Part shown: positions 31,262 through 44,144 of the stretch, piece after piece
How the letters are laid out: each line of letters opens with the position of its first letter
Position numbering within the stretch: position 1 is the first letter of the stretch
Origin: Diabrotica undecimpunctata
Taxonomy: Eukaryota; Arthropoda; Insecta; Coleoptera; Chrysomelidae
DNA: 64,000 nt
Assembly: GCF_040954645.1 (NCBI RefSeq)
Contig: NC_092809.1
Span: 132,607,914 to 132,671,913 of the forward strand
Direction of reading: 5' to 3'
Notes under the pieces: model-generated
Seen by the model: only the letters and a program-made list of their open reading frames with translations
What the model was told of the DNA's origin: nothing
The model's database searches: none
Program-made: the position numbers and the translations under genes

Positions 31262-32204
31262 CATCATAATCATCATCTTTGACTGGACAATCTTCTATGG
31301 ATCCTGGACTGCTTTAAGACTCTTCTTCTTCCTATAGGTGTTTCTGTCGTTAGCTTTTTAGCAATCATATCGTCAGGCATTCGTAGTATGTGTCCAGCCC
31401 ATCTAAGTCGCTGTGTTTTAATGAACGTACGTTACGACATCTGGTTCATTAAAGAGTTGGTATAATTCGAAATTATATCTTTTGCGCCATTGTCATTGAT
31501 CGTTTATAGCTCCAAATATTTTGCGGAGTATCTTAAGCTTGAATATTTCCAGAAGTCTTTAATCCTTCTACGTTAGGGTCCATGTTTCCGCCCCGTATGT
31601 AAGGATCAGCCTTAGCAGTATTTTGTATATAATAATTTTAGTTTTTCTTTGGATATTTCTTGAGTGAAATTATTTTTGGTGTCCATTGTACACACTATTT
31701 GTAAGGTTTATTCGTCTTTCTAGCTAGTAGTCACTAGGGAGCCAAGGTATTCGAAGCTGTCATTACGTTTAAAGATATAACTTCCAAAGGAAGTTTTTCG
31801 TTCCCCATTTGCTATAGGATCCTTGGTTTTGTTTTAGTTGATGACTAGACCGACCCGTTTTGCCGACGTTTACAATTCTAAGAAATATTGCTCAACATCT
31901 CTCTTGCTACACAATATTCGTCTTGGTGTCTTGGACTGCCTTTTCCAAGGCAATGTTAAATAGGAGGCAAGCCAGGGCATCCCCTTGTCTGAGTCTATCC
32001 TTTATCTCAAAGGATCAAGTATTTTCTCCCTGTATCGTAAGGCTGGCTTCTAAGTTAGACATTGTCATTCTTGTCAAGTTTTTCTGGTATACCAAACTCA
32101 TGCATTGATTGGTATAGTACTGTTCTCTTGACATTGTCGTCTGAGGTTTTGAATTCGACGAATAGGTGATGGGTTCCAATATTAAATTCTAGTGTTTTCT
32201 AAAT
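31262..32204 (-). mobile_element. Truncated LINE with (GAT)n-type tail nested in the host LINE
   Basis: On the minus strand: IKDRLRQGDALACLLFNIALE, then after stops RLILTYGAETWTLT, KILRKIFGAINDQW and RKRYNFELYQLFNEPDVV. These are the RT palm and C-terminal motifs of the same broad family as 13577-15321. It ends in an atcatcat tract (+ strand). The flanks show aacgtcactat (31251-31261) and aatgtcactat (32205-32215), a target duplication with one mismatch, so it is older than its neighbour at 29285-30943. Confidence 0.82.
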
Positions 32205-32480
32205 AATGTCACTATAACGTCTGTAAAATCAACTTAAATATATATTTGGAATATCATAAAACTCAGGTCTTTTGTTTCAAACAAATAAGCTTCAGTTTCT
32301 CATTTATTTAGTTGATATTTACTAAATCTGCTGTCCATTTTAGTTATTGATAGCATATATCTTTTTGTTATATTTGTTAATACTTACATAATATACTTAC
32401 ATACTTGTTAAAATTTGTACTTTCTAAACTCATTGTTATAAAATAGTAGTTTTTAACAAAAATAAATGTCTATCTATCTA
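32205..32480 (+). mobile_element. 3' end of the host LINE
   Basis: AT-rich untranslated sequence ending in a short tctatctatctac microsatellite, consistent with the 3' terminus of the LINE that begins at about 27860. Confidence 0.55.
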
Positions 32481-32528
32481 CACGGCATGGAAGCCTGGAC
32501 GCTGACAATTAGCTTATTACGACGCATG

Positions 32529-32597
<69 letters not shown>

Positions 32598-32790
32598 GGA
32601 TATGAGAGATAAAACTTCCTTCAGTTAATATTGGAAGGAAATGAAAGGAAAAATAGAAGGAAAGTGTGGTCCTGGCAGACGAAAAATGAGCTGGCTGCGT
32701 AACGTCAAGGATTATACAGGACTAGACCTCCAAATCTTGTAGAAGTCATCGCCAAACCTCCATTAGAGACGGGACCTAAAGAAGAAGAAA
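32481..32790 (+). pseudogene. LINE 3' fragment with an embedded (TA)n tract
   Basis: HGMEAWTLTISLLRRM precedes, and LQLILEGNERKNRRK-like sequence (frameshifted) with GPGRRKMSWLRNVKDYTGLD follows, a (TA)n run at 32533-32595. The missing codons between the two halves are replaced by the repeat. It ends in a gaagaagaaa tail. Confidence 0.75.
32533..32595. repeat. (TA)n microsatellite
   Basis: About 31 uninterrupted TA units lying inside a LINE-derived frame. Confidence 0.97.
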
Positions 32791-32861
32791 TAATTGTCCG
32801 TCAGTATGCATAGATAATACTTCTATTCCCATTAAAACAGAAGTAAAATATCTAGGACTTT

Positions 32862-33110
32862 ATCATCATCATTGGTTCTACAATTCTTAGTGGGTCTTGG
32901 CCTGTTCTAAGATCAGCTTCTATTTCTTTCTATCCTTCGCCTTGGTTTTCCAATTTCGTAATCTTAACTCTCGGAAGTTGTCTTCCGCCTGGTCCTTAAA
33001 TCGTGCTCTGGGCCTGCTTCTTCTCCTCACTACATCCGGTCTTAGGTTATAAATGTGTTTCAAAGGCTCCATCTCGTCCATTATGCGTAAGTGGCTGAGA
33101 TTTGTGAACC
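32862..33110 (-). pseudogene. LINE 3' end fragment with (GAT)n tail
   Basis: On the minus strand: RRRSRPRARFKDQAEDNFRE, LRLRNWKTKAKDRKK and ILEQAKTH, then gatgatgata. This is the last C-terminal motif and tail of a (GAT)n LINE. Confidence 0.8.
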
Positions 33111-35190
33111 AATGATAGATGGTACCTAAGTTAAACCCTTTCTAAACAACATCTTATTTACTAATTGTTTTATGTGTTTATTCAGTAGTTTGCAAATTGT
33201 AATAAATATATAAAAAATATTGATTTTAAATAAGGTAAATAAAATAATAATTAAAAAATTTCATAATAAATATGTTCCCACCTAAATACTGATCTTTTCT
33301 ATAGATTACACATTTACATTTTCTCGGGAAAAGATTCTCTCTAATGCCTTTGTAATCGAGTAATATTTTCATCTTAAGTTCAAACATAAAGCAACCTTTC
33401 ACTATATTAAATTTAAATTCCAACAAATAAATCCAAATCTCGTTATTGCTTGAATAATTGCTAAAACTTGAGCTTCCTGATTCAAGTACTTCCCTTTGAC
33501 TGGCATCTCCATCTTGCTGAAATTATAAAGGGGACGCATTTTTGCCTCTATTGCTTCTTTGTAACAAACATGCACAATATCTGTGTTTGCTTTTATTCGT
33601 ATGCAACTCGGTCTTAAAAATATATGTATAAAAATATGAAAAGTATGTAAAACTGGTTTGTTTGTTAAACTTTAAATTTGTTTTCCACCCAAAATAAATG
33701 CTCTGGCTTACTTTTATGAATCACTTAGTGGTTTAGATCTCGTGAAATAAAAGGGGATAAAGTTTCGTAAATATACAATTAAGGTTAACAACTTTATAAT
33801 TCTTTAATGTGGTTAGTTGAAATTGCAAATCACTTTAGTTTTCTCATTATATTAAGCGTTCTTACCAAATTTGTCAGAATCTTCTTCTTACCTCTTTTTT
33901 ATTAGGCAGCACAGTCCCTTTAATCGTCATCAGAAGCTAATGCTTTAATTTTAATATTTTTAGAAAAATATGTAAGTGATATTTCTAGAAACAAATTGTT
34001 ACGACATTCTATTGTAAAAACATTGAAACAATTTGTAATAGATCATTTAAGAATAACATTGTCGATAAATAAACGAATATGTTAAGTTTACATAATATCA
34101 GGAATGCGTCCAACAACTTTGATTCATAAGGCCATATAAAGAACACATCAACATACGTATCTCCGTCATACTGTGGGTTTTACATTTAGTTTAGAAATAA
34201 CATTTGTTTCGAAGTATTTCACAAATATATTTGCTAATAATGGAGATAGAAAAGATATATGTGTGAAAGTTAGAACGGATGTTTATAAAAATATACCAGG
34301 AAAGACAGTAAGCGTGTAGGTAATCATAAAAAGGACAAAGAAGTATAGACTTTGCAACAGAAAGACAAATGGTAATATGAAGAACGTAGCTTTTCTATTT
34401 CCTCTGATAAAAAGGCAGTAAATCGAAAAGACGACATATTAATAGAGAGCCAATACACTCACAATGTAATATGAAAAGCATGAGAGGAGCGGAATGGAAC
34501 TAGGACCACTTTTTAATAAGAGCAGGGTATAAGAATGAGTGCTAGTATTCAGAAAGACAGCAACACAAACAAAAAAATCAGAAAAAAACATTACATGTTG
34601 ACAAACTCTTTGTCTTGAATTATCTTCTGACCATTCTCCAATTCTAATTACAATCAGCACTGACTTAAGACAAAAAGAACCAGCTGGTAGCTTAGGCAAT
34701 AAATACACTAACGAACTGATGAACTGATGAACCAATGAACTGATTTTCCTGAATATCTGGATACATTGTTCGATCTCTATATTCCTCTAAAACCATAATT
34801 GGTAAAAAGAACATGATAGAACATTTTACAAGATCGACACAAAAACCGATATGGGACACAACTCCAAGCTAAGTCTCAAATAGCACTGCTCAAGGACTGC
34901 CTTTGATAATTAACCAAACAATAGCCGAGAAACGTAAAATAAAAAAAATCTGACAAAGAACGCGTACTCCTGCGGACAAAACTAAATTATATTAAGCTAA
35001 CATAGACCTCAAGACCTCACTAAATACTAATATCTTTCGGTAAGATAGTTTCGAAACAAATTCAGAACGCCTATGAATAACTGTTCTGATGAGACTTATT
35101 AAGTCGAAATACGTATCAACAGATACATAGACGCTTTGTACGTGAAATCAAATCTTTGCTGTCTTTTTCATTTCATACTAATATCTTTCT
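33111..35190. other. AT-rich DNA, nothing recognised
   Basis: No convincing coding, RNA or repeat feature in 2 kb. Small frames at 33226-33426 and 34439-34735 lack recognisable motifs. Confidence 0.5.
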
Positions 35191-35194
35191 TTAA

Positions 35195-35405
35195 TACTGA
35201 CCCCCGGAGAAAGTGTCGTGGTAATCATGATGGCGTGTATTGTCCGCCTCCAAAGATCTTTGTCTCTGGTCATTTCTTTTAACTCATGCATAGGTATTTT
35301 GCATATGCTGGTAATTTGATCTGTGTCTGCTTTCTTTCTTTCTTTTTTCGCTTGTCGTGGGGTCCAAGATTCACATTCGTATGTCAGTATTGAGAATATT
35401 AAGCA
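35195..35405 (-). pseudogene. Probable LINE 3' end fragment
   Basis: On the minus strand: ILTYECESWTPRQAKKERKK, then MHELKEMTRDKDLWRRTIHA. The order (ESWT, then an acidic/basic DR-x-WR motif) fits a LINE C-terminus. Short and decayed. Confidence 0.5.
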
Positions 35406-35479
35406 GTTAATACTGCTAAGTACGATAAGGTATTAACCAAATACTAACAAAATTCAAAATTATCTTAACAGCTTCAGAA

Positions 35480-36790
35480 GCTACTGACTAAAATTTATGA
35501 AAAGCTGTAAAAAAAGTAAAAAGACCTCAATTTAGAAACTCCCTTATACATCCTTCAGATGGTCAATGGGTAAAAAGTTATAAGGAATAATTAAATGTTC
35601 TTGCCGAGCACTTGGAAAAAGTCTTAGAATCATATCCCGCCGAAAATATCTTTAACATTGACGACAAAATTTTATTGTAAACAAAGTCACAACGTCCATA
35701 CATACGTTGAATCCAACAAATCTGCAGGATTCGACTAAACTAGTACTAAAATTGCTGAGATTGTTGACACAAATATACAATGCTGTTTTAAGGACGGGGT
35801 ACTTTTCGATTTCGTGGAAGGAAGCTCAAATTATACTATTCTCTAATCCAGGAAAACCTGCTGAGCTAACAGCATTCCAAACAACTATTAGCTTACTCCC
35901 TACTATGGCAAAGCTACTAGAAAAATTACTTGAAGAGACTAGAACTAATTCTAAAAGCAAATTTATTCCTAACCATCAATTTGGATTTAGAGCAAAACAC
36001 GCCCCAATCGAACAAGTCCACCGAGTTATAAATAAATTATATAAAATCTAAGATCAAAGATCAAAAATACTACTCTACTGCCTTTTTAGATATCTGTCAA
36101 GCTTTCGATAAAGTTTGGTACGATGAACTGTTATACAAAATCACAAAAAGCCTACCGAAAAACATTTTTCTTATCTTTCAAAATAGATACCTTCAGGTAA
36201 GGTATTTAAGGTAAGACAAAACCACAATTCTAGACCCAATAAGGTATGGTGTGCCCCAGGGAAGTGTATTTAATCCGATCCTCTATATCATCTACACAGC
36301 TGATCTTCCCACTAGTAAAAATATAACCATTGCAACATATGCAAATGATACCGTTGTTATGGCATCCCACAAAGATCCTGTCATTGCTTCTCAAATTTTG
36401 CAGACTCACTTTGATCTTATTTTCTCTTGGATAAAAACCTGGAGAATTAAAGTAAATGAAATTAAATCTATCCATGTCATCTACATCCTACGAAGAGGTG
36501 CCTGTCCAACTGTGGCATTTAATGATCAGTTGTTAAAACAAAAAGAAGATGCAAAATATCTGGGAATCTACCTAGACCGACCATCAATTTGGAGGACACA
36601 TATATTTGCTAAGAGTAAGGAACTGGGCTGGGCAATTTAGCAAATTATACTGTATGCTAGGTCATAAATTACAATTAACAATTACCAACAAATTGCTAAT
36701 TTACAGTGTTATCCTAACACTGATATGGAGCTACGAAATTTAATTGTGGGAGACAGCATTCCACGTAAATATTTAAATTCTACAAAAATT
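35480..36790 (+). pseudogene. Jockey-type LINE reverse transcriptase, degenerate
   Basis: Blocks in order: ISWKEAQIILFSNPGKPAEL, QFGFRAKHAPIEQVHRVI, AFLDICQAFDKVWYDELL, YGVPQGSVFNPILYIIYTAD, TIATYANDTVVMASH and NDQLLKQKEDAKYLGIYLDR. The catalytic box is YAND instead of YADD, and there are several frameshifts, so it is dead. The endonuclease is not seen. Confidence 0.88.
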
Positions 36791-37005
36791 CCAGTACAAA
36801 GGAAAGAATACCGAAAATGATATTCTCACGAAAGGTAAAATGAAAAACAAGAAAATCTAGACCTAGAAAGAGATGAAGTGACAACGTGTGAGAAGACATA
36901 ATGAAAAAGTAATATTGAGAATTGGAAAGAAAAAACATTGGACAAAAATCAACGGAAGAAAGTGGTTAAGAAATATATGGAAAGACTATAAGGAATATTA
37001 AATGT

Positions 37006-37575
37006 CTAATACAGAAGTAACAATTTCAAAATTTGTATATTGGTATAAAAACTTTTTTATTAAAACTTGTTAGAAGTGTCGTCCAAAAATTAGAGATGCC
37101 AAACGTTTTTGATCGGAATCAGATCATCCTCAGAGCATTCTTTTAGTACTTGTAGCTAACACTAAAATTGCAGTGGAGACATCAAAAATATAATACGATC
37201 CTAGGTCGATGACAATTGTTGTAAATGTTAATACTTAAAGAGCAACATGCTTCCTTGCTAGACTGGAACACGTGGTTCTTGTCTGTTCAAACGATACTGA
37301 CCCGACACAGGGTATAACATTTACAACCATTGTCATCGATCTAGGGTCGCATTATATTTTAAATTTTAATATATAAGTCATATATTATATTGATGTCTCC
37401 ATTGTAATTTTAGTGTTAGCTACAAGTACTAATAGAATGCACTGAGGATAATCTGATTCAGATCTAAAACGTTATACATCTCTAATTTTGGCACATTTAC
37501 GACACTTTTAACAAGTTTTAATACAAAAGTTTTTATACCAATATACAAATTTTGAAGTTTTTACATCAGTATTAG
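37006..37575. mobile_element. Foldback/MITE with about 230-bp inverted arms
   Basis: Left arm 37006 to about 37232 and right arm about 37317 to 37575 are inverted copies. Shared motifs include tcaaaatttgtatattggta, taaaacttgtta, tagctacaagtact (left arm inverted) and catcgacctagg/atcgatctaggg. The centre is about 85 bp and includes ggaacacgtggttcttgtc. No coding sequence. A non-autonomous DNA element is likely. Confidence 0.8.
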
Positions 37576-37827
37576 TTTTTTAACTATAATATACAGCCAA
37601 CTACTGGGATTTTCCCATTAATAATAAATATTAAATGTATTTTATATAATAAAAACAAAATGTAAATAATATTTTTAATGGAAAACGTAAAATTTTCAGC
37701 CCTTGGCTTTTAAGGCCTGTTGAGCTTTATAAATAAATAATGCAGATAAAGCAAATCCCATTGCCAGACCAAAATTTTGTTTATAGAAATCATTATTTAG
37801 TTAAAAATAGGTATTGTCAATTTATCA

Positions 37828-38363
37828 AGTGCTATTATGGCCTGAGGAAACATATGGCCCCAAAACTACCCAGAAAAATTAAAGTTACCATATATAAAAC
37901 ACTAATAAGGCCAGTGTTAACATATGGGTCTGAAACGTGGTCACTTATACAGAACGACCAAGAATTGCTTAAACGTTTCGAGAGAAAAATTCTAAGAAAA
38001 ATATATAGAGGAATCCGAGAACAGGGTTTGTGGCGTAGGCGCTACAACTTTGAGTTATATAGAAGTTTTGGGGAACCTGACGTTGTAAAATATATTAAAT
38101 TAGCACGCCTTCAAAGGGTAGGACATGTAATTAGGCGAGATGAAGATGCAACGATCAGAAAAATTTTCGACCGAAGAGGACCAGTGGGAAGACGAGCCAG
38201 AGGAAGACCAAAACAGGTATCAAGATAACATAGAGGATGATCTAAAATCCATCGGAATTAAAGCATGGAGAAGAGTTGCCAGAGACAGGGGCGAATGGAA
38301 GATTGTTCTGAAGAAGGCTTTGGCTCATAACGAGTTGTAATGCCACTGATGATGATGATGATG
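37828..38363 (+). mobile_element. Short 5'-truncated LINE with (GAT)n tail
   Basis: A perfect 15-bp duplication, attgtcaatttatca, lies at 37813-37827 and 38364-38378. The insert encodes only the LINE C-terminus: VLTYGSETWSLIQ, FERKILRKIYRG, RRRYNFELYRSFGEPDVVKY, LARLQRVGHVIRR and (after a frameshift near 38215) EDDLKSIGIKAWRRVARDRG. The stop at 38338-38340 is followed by gatgatgatgatgat. A relative of the element at 13577-15321. Confidence 0.92.
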
Positions 38364-38378
38364 ATTGTCAATTTATCA

Positions 38379-39109
38379 TTATTCTCTTATATTGTTTTGA
38401 ATATTTTCAAAGTCTTACATCTTGTACATTTGTAAATGGATCTATATCAAAACTTACTAAAATATAGTTCGGACTAAATTCAATATTCGATAATTGCCAT
38501 AAATAAATATCATTATTATATGCCAATGGTTACTGATAGTGATAAAAAAAGAAGAATATTTCCATTCAAATTATAGAAAAATTTCGGGGACAATGAACTA
38601 AATATTTTTAACCAGATATCATTAAATACGATGTAAAAGGGACATGTGTCAATAAAAAACATCGTGTAATAGTTACAAGAGACGATAAGTACAGTCATGA
38701 GTAAAAAAGGCAGCTCGAATAATGGAAACATAAGAAATATAACAAAAATGCACCAATATAAGAGAGATTAAAAAATTATCGCCCAATATATACTGAATTT
38801 GAAAGGCCGAGAATCGGCTACGCATCGAAAACTAGGGCTGAAACATTATAGACGAAATGATTGATCAGTGGACACAGGGGACCAGCTGCCCTAAGCTAAC
38901 TCGACGTATAACGTGCATTATAGGTGTGTACTTTTACCTATCTATCTCCTAAACTAATATACATTTCATTTTGAAACTTTTGTACGTTTTCCATATACAT
39001 TGAACTACGGTTTTATATAAAAATTATTATTAAAAAAATGGTAGTAGCTCTTACAATGGTGATTTAAAAGCACTAACTCACGGTTTGTCAAAAATTTCAA
39101 ATTTGCAGC
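38379..39109. other. AT-rich DNA, nothing recognised
   Basis: No gene or repeat boundary could be supported. Confidence 0.5.
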
Positions 39110-39339
39110 TAATTTTTATTTAAATTAGTAAATTATTTACTAATCTTTGCATTTTGATAACGATTTCCGGACTGGAAATTGAAACGCACCGATTCAAAAT
39201 ATACTTAGAGAAAACCTTGACTACATGGAGAAGAAAATGCGAAGGCATGGTAGTACCGGTACGGAACGAATAACTATATACGTTAAGCTTTGCAGACGAT
39301 CAAGTACGGATTGCACAAGACCAAGACAACCTTAGCTAC

Positions 39340-40026
39340 ATGATGAAGAAACTACAAGAAGAATATACCAAGGCTGGCCTAGATATTAAACTCGCGAAAA
39401 CAGAGTACCTATCTACAAGTGAAGAAGATATAAAAGATCTACAGATTGATGACAACGCAACAATCAAAGGAAAGGATAAATTTATATACTTGGGGTTTAT
39501 AATCACGAAAAAGGCAACAACAGAGGAAGAAATTACACAAAGATTAGGACAAACAAGAACAGCAATCCGACAACTTAACTCAGTATGGTGGGATAGACAC
39601 CTAAATATGAAGACAAAAACACAGGTTTATAAAATATTAGTGCGAAGTATTATGACATATGGGGCTGAAGATTGGATCATAAACAAGAAAAACAGCAGTA
39701 AGATAGTAGCAACAGAGATGGAATGCCTGCGAAGATGCTGCAGAGTAACAAGAATTAATAAGAGAAGTAATGACGAAATAAAGCAAAGAACATCAATAGA
39801 AACGGACATACTAACATATATAGAACAAAAAAGACTAAAGTGGTATGGACGTGTAAGAAGAACTAGCGACAGCAGATGGATGAAGAGAATACCCGAATGG
39901 AGCCTCATAGGAAGGAGGAAAAGTGGACGATCCCGAAAATCCTGGAGTAACGAAGTAGACGACGCCATGAGTAAGAAAGGCCTAAACGATGGAAAATGGG
40001 ACAACAGGAGAGATGGAAACGGTTGA
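39340..40026 (+). CDS. LINE C-terminal ORF of copy 2
   Basis: An open frame of 228 residues holding the end of RT and the C-terminal region: [39 protein letters not shown]-type thumb sequence, [44 protein letters not shown] and [17 protein letters not shown]. Upstream sequence back to 39187 is in another frame and includes LSFADDQVRIAQDQ, the palm motif with its catalytic FADD. The 5' two thirds of the element are missing. Confidence 0.85.
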   Translation: MMKKLQEEYTKAGLDIKLAKTEYLSTSEEDIKDLQIDDNATIKGKDKFIYLGFIITKKATTEEEITQRLGQTRTAIRQLNSVWWDRHLNMKTKTQVYKILVRSIMTYGAEDWIINKKNSSKIVATEMECLRRCCRVTRINKRSNDEIKQRTSIETDILTYIEQKRLKWYGRVRRTSDSRWMKRIPEWSLIGRRKSGRSRKSWSNEVDDAMSKKGLNDGKWDNRRDGNG

Positions 40027-40053
40027 GCGAGGGAAGTGAATACTGTAGGATCC

Positions 40054-40174
<121 letters not shown>

Positions 40175-40619
40175 AAACGTCAATAAACTTACTTTAACCT
40201 TTAATTGTGGCGTATTCCCATTTAAATAGTAATTTTTGTTTCATTAACTTTGTTCAATATTTCATTAAAAGTTTGTTTAAATTTTCCAGAAATTTTTTTC
40301 TCATACTACATCGATTCTAGAGATATCACAAACACAACCACATAAAAAATATTTATTGAAATTGAGTCGAAGATGAGAAAGAAATTCGGAGAAAAACATA
40401 TTTCTTCGATGTCTGGTATATGTGAAATGTATTAAAACTGAAGTATTGGTAATGAAATAACTGTTCAAAGTTTACTTTGAATTTATAGCTACTAAAATCA
40501 TTTATGACTTAGTACAAGTAGTTTGACGATGGGAGGTCAGGCAAGTAGGTCTTGGTTGGCAACCCAAATAAACTATGTCTACTCTGATCCAATATGCAAA
40601 ACGAGATCTATAGAAAATC

Positions 40620-41690
40620 GAGCCGATCTTATTGCGAAGATAAGAATGCTGGTTAAAAAAATAATAAGGAACCCGGCAGCGATGGAATACCTGCAGAGTA
40701 TCTAAAACACGTAATAGCAGCACAATTGCTCTTCCTCCATTTCGTTAGACCATTTAGTTTTTGTCTTATGCATAGTAAATATAATTTCAGGTTCAATATT
40801 CAATCTTTCCAACATTGTTCGATTTGTGACTATCCGTCCAGGCACTCTGTAGACCCACATTTTAAAAGACTATATTTTTGGGCGTTAGCCTCCTACACCT
40901 AGTCATTTTGATTCTTAGAGTCACAGAAAGAGACGGTGCTGTTAACAGTTTTTTAATTGTGACAAAATCTTTTTCAATAAGTGAATGAATTTCTGGTAAA
41001 TGTTGATTAGTCTGGTTGACAATAGTTCCAAGATATTTGTACCACAAACCTCGTCCAATAACCTGTCCATTAAAAGCTACTTGTCCACAATTGTGCATGT
41101 GAACAATGGATGCATAAAGAGTAGTAAATAGAAAAACACAAAAAACCCGATACTGAAAGAATCACAGAAAAGCAGTCGTCTTTTAAAGGCTGATATAAAA
41201 GTTAGATATTGAAATAATAGGAACTAGGACTACTAACAAACTGACTAACAGTGTACAAAGGACTTTGTATTGTAAAAAAATTAAAAGTAAAATATCTTGA
41301 ATCTACTCTGGCGTCGTCCAATGCTGTTAAGAAAGCCCATTTCTCGATACTGTCGAATGCTTTGTGATAATCGACAAATGCCAGAGGTAGTGGTATGTTG
41401 TACTCTATTGTTTTTTCAATAACTGTCCGGATTGTTTGCAAGTGATCGATAGTGCTAAAACCCTTATGCAAGCCTGCTTGCTCCACTGGTTGGTATGCAT
41501 TTAGCTTAGCTGTCAATCTATTTGTTATTATTCGGGTTAGTAGTTTGTAAAGGTGTTACAATAAGCTTATTGGTCGGTAGTTTTCTATATTTGCGGCGTC
41601 CCCTTTTTTATGGAGTAGAATGACTTCCGCATTTTTCCATGCTTTTGGTCTTTGTCCTTCCCATAAGCATTTAGTTTTTAAGCACATTTA
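40620..41690 (-). pseudogene. LINE remnant, mainly minus strand, with a short opposed piece
   Basis: On the minus strand from 41690: a LLHKKGDAANIENYRPISLL-like block (frameshifted), YQPVEQAGLHKGFSTIDHLQ, LPLAFVDYHKAFDSIEKWAF, then after a deletion YKYLGTIVNQTNQHLPEIHS and MWVYRVPGRIVTNRTML. The FADD box is lost in the deletion. At 40650-40730 the plus strand instead reads a short NPAAMEYLQ block resembling the start of RT (PGSDGIPAEYL in active copies), so that fragment is inverted relative to the rest. Confidence 0.75.
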
Positions 41691-41696
41691 AGTGAA

Positions 41697-41723
41697 TTTA
41701 GTTAACGCAACACGTTAACTAAA
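41697..41723. repeat. Perfect 11-bp hairpin
   Basis: tttagttaacg, caaca loop, cgttaactaaa. No surrounding gene suggests a role. Confidence 0.7.
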
Positions 41724-43145
41724 TGCAAAAAGTTCAATTTGCGAAGTGACTCTAATGATGTGATCACCCAATATGTTAATGCTACTAAACATATAACAAG
41801 TTATTCACTAGATATAGTTGTTTTGTATCAATATTTAATTTATTGAATCTCGTTTATTAGATAATAAACTAATAAAATATTAATTTATTTTTATTCTACA
41901 TTGAAAGAATTGTAAAAAAAATAATGCCTTATTATGATCAAGCGAATATCTTCTCCGCCACTGTCGGAGTCATCACGCGTGTAGCATGAAGCTCTATTTC
42001 TCCAGAAACATTATTGAAAATGTTTTGCATCTCTGATAATCAACATCTGGGAAATCATTATCATCAATATATATATATATGTTGAATGAAATTCTCTAAC
42101 AAATTAGTCTGAATTAACCCCGAATATGTTATAATATATTGTTATAATACAAGAAACAAAAAAAAAATACTGCATGAAAAACACAGTATGTCTAAAATAC
42201 CCAACTGAAAGAATAATGTTGTAGTATTGAGTTTATATAACCACGGAATTAATAATCAAATCGAGTCTTGCCAATTCATCCGAAATATTTCATCTGCCTT
42301 ACACCGCTAATTCTTATTTATTTGTTCTTTTGTGTAAGCTTAGTTTAAATTATTTCTTATAAAGGAGATCAAGAAAGAAAGACGGCAACCTCGGTTTAGT
42401 TGCCAGACATAAAAGCTTAAAGCCCGTTCCCACGTGAGGTGCATGATTCAGTGAGAGCGTGATGTAACTCAGCTTTTACTCACATCGCTGACTTTAACTG
42501 GGATTAAAATCAAACACGTCCGTAGTAAAACTCAAAATGAACAGCATTTATTTAAAAGTGAAATGTATATGCGGAATGTGACTTTTATGCAAAGAGCATT
42601 TGTTACGGTTTCCATTATAACAAAGTGCTCATTCAAATATATAATCGAAGCAATTATGTCTGATAAATTTTAAATAAATGTATAGCTGCCTCAGGACTCT
42701 ATGATAAGGAATAGTGATGGATCAAACGTTCAGGATACAGCGTTAGTAGGAAATATTAAAAAGAAAATATTGGAGATGTGAAAAATGCTCTCAAGGAGAC
42801 ATGAAGCCTTTAAAAATCAATTTGTGTTTAAAAATACAGTTTTAATAAAAAATAAAAAGGATATCAGTATTAAGCTTTTCATATATTTTAGTAATTTGAT
42901 ATATGGAAAAACGTTTTTAAGACGATTTATTAGTGTTTAAAAAAACATCAAAAAATTACAGCGTGATCATTTTGGTTCACTAAAATGTATGAAAATCGGT
43001 ATAGAATAAACCTTAAAAAGATATATCATTAAAAATTAACAATTTAACAATTTTGTATAAGCTAAGCTATACAAGATCATAAGAACTTACAATTTTAGTG
43101 GGAGCTTTTATTGCTAAAAAATGATATGGTAAAATGGAGAATATT
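41724..43145. other. AT-rich DNA, nothing recognised
   Basis: No gene is visible. A short (AT)n run occurs near 42067. Confidence 0.5.
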
Positions 43146-43149
43146 TTGT

Positions 43150-43275
43150 GTGCAAACACTTTGGGTGTGGCCAACGATCGTAGAGACCGACTGTCTAGTA
43201 CAACTTTGTAAAAAAGAAGATTTTGCAATAATTAATACGTTTTTTTAATTACCACCTAGGCGTATATATGTACAG
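43150..43275 (+). pseudogene. LINE endonuclease fragment
   Basis: NDRRDRLSSTTL, then (shifted) CKKEDFAIINTFF and LPPRRIY match the NDRGDRL...FVITNTFF...LPPRW series seen at 3690-3790. Only about 40 codons survive. Confidence 0.7.
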
Positions 43276-43349
43276 GTGAATTTGACAAATTGTTGACAAA
43301 AATGTAAAATTGTTCTGAAGCTTTTCTTGTAGCATTTTAAAGTAGATAC

Positions 43350-43560
43350 TATTTTAAGGGGAATCAGCCACAATTGAAGGTATTTGACGTTTCAATTTCC
43401 ACTTCGGAAATCGTTCTCAAAATACAAATATTAATAAATTACAAATTTTGTTTTTTGTTACTTGGTGAAAAATTCTTCTAATAATTTCATTTTATGTGAC
43501 TCATTTATATTGACAATCCAGACATATATTATACATTTTAAAGTAGACGACTTTAAAATG
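43350..43560 (-). repeat. Dispersed repeat, copy 2
   Basis: Inverse match of 39110-39186 plus 40171-40245 (ttgacgtttcaatttccac and cggaaatcgttctcaaaat). No coding sequence. Intact across the point where copy 1 is split. Confidence 0.7.
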
Positions 43561-44140
43561 ATATTGCCAATATTGCTGAGTGGCGTTCCTGAGACGACTT
43601 TATTGTAAAATAGTCCATTGGATTACATGAAATCAACTTTAACTTAAGAATATTCGTCAGAAAAAAATCATAGCATGTAATTTGTCTTTAAAAAGGCAAC
43701 CAGATGCCATGATATAAGTAAAATTCTCCTTTTAGTGATTCCATAGTAAATCATGAGGAAAAAAACAGGAAAAAACCTCATAATACTATCCCGACATGGT
43801 AAGTATTTGGTCTTACGTTTAGTTTACTCTCAATAAACACCAAATTCTGATTTCATCTGTTTGTTATTTAAAAAGCATAAATGATGTATCCTCGATATGT
43901 TACTGACTTACTAATACTGGTATTTTCTCCTTATTAACTTCCTGTTTTAATATGAGTAACCAGATCCGACTGCATTCTGCCGAGGAATTTGCGACACAAT
44001 TGGTTCTCATTTAGCACAATTAGAGCCGCTGCTTTGATTTTTCTCTTTTTACCATCCGTTTCTTTTAGGACTATACTGAAATCATTCCATTAAACCCTAT
44101 GTTCATTATCCCATGCGTGTTTACATATTTGAGATCTATA
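43561..44140. other. AT-rich DNA, nothing recognised
   Basis: No gene or repeat boundary could be supported. Confidence 0.5.
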
Positions 44141-44144
44141 GATA

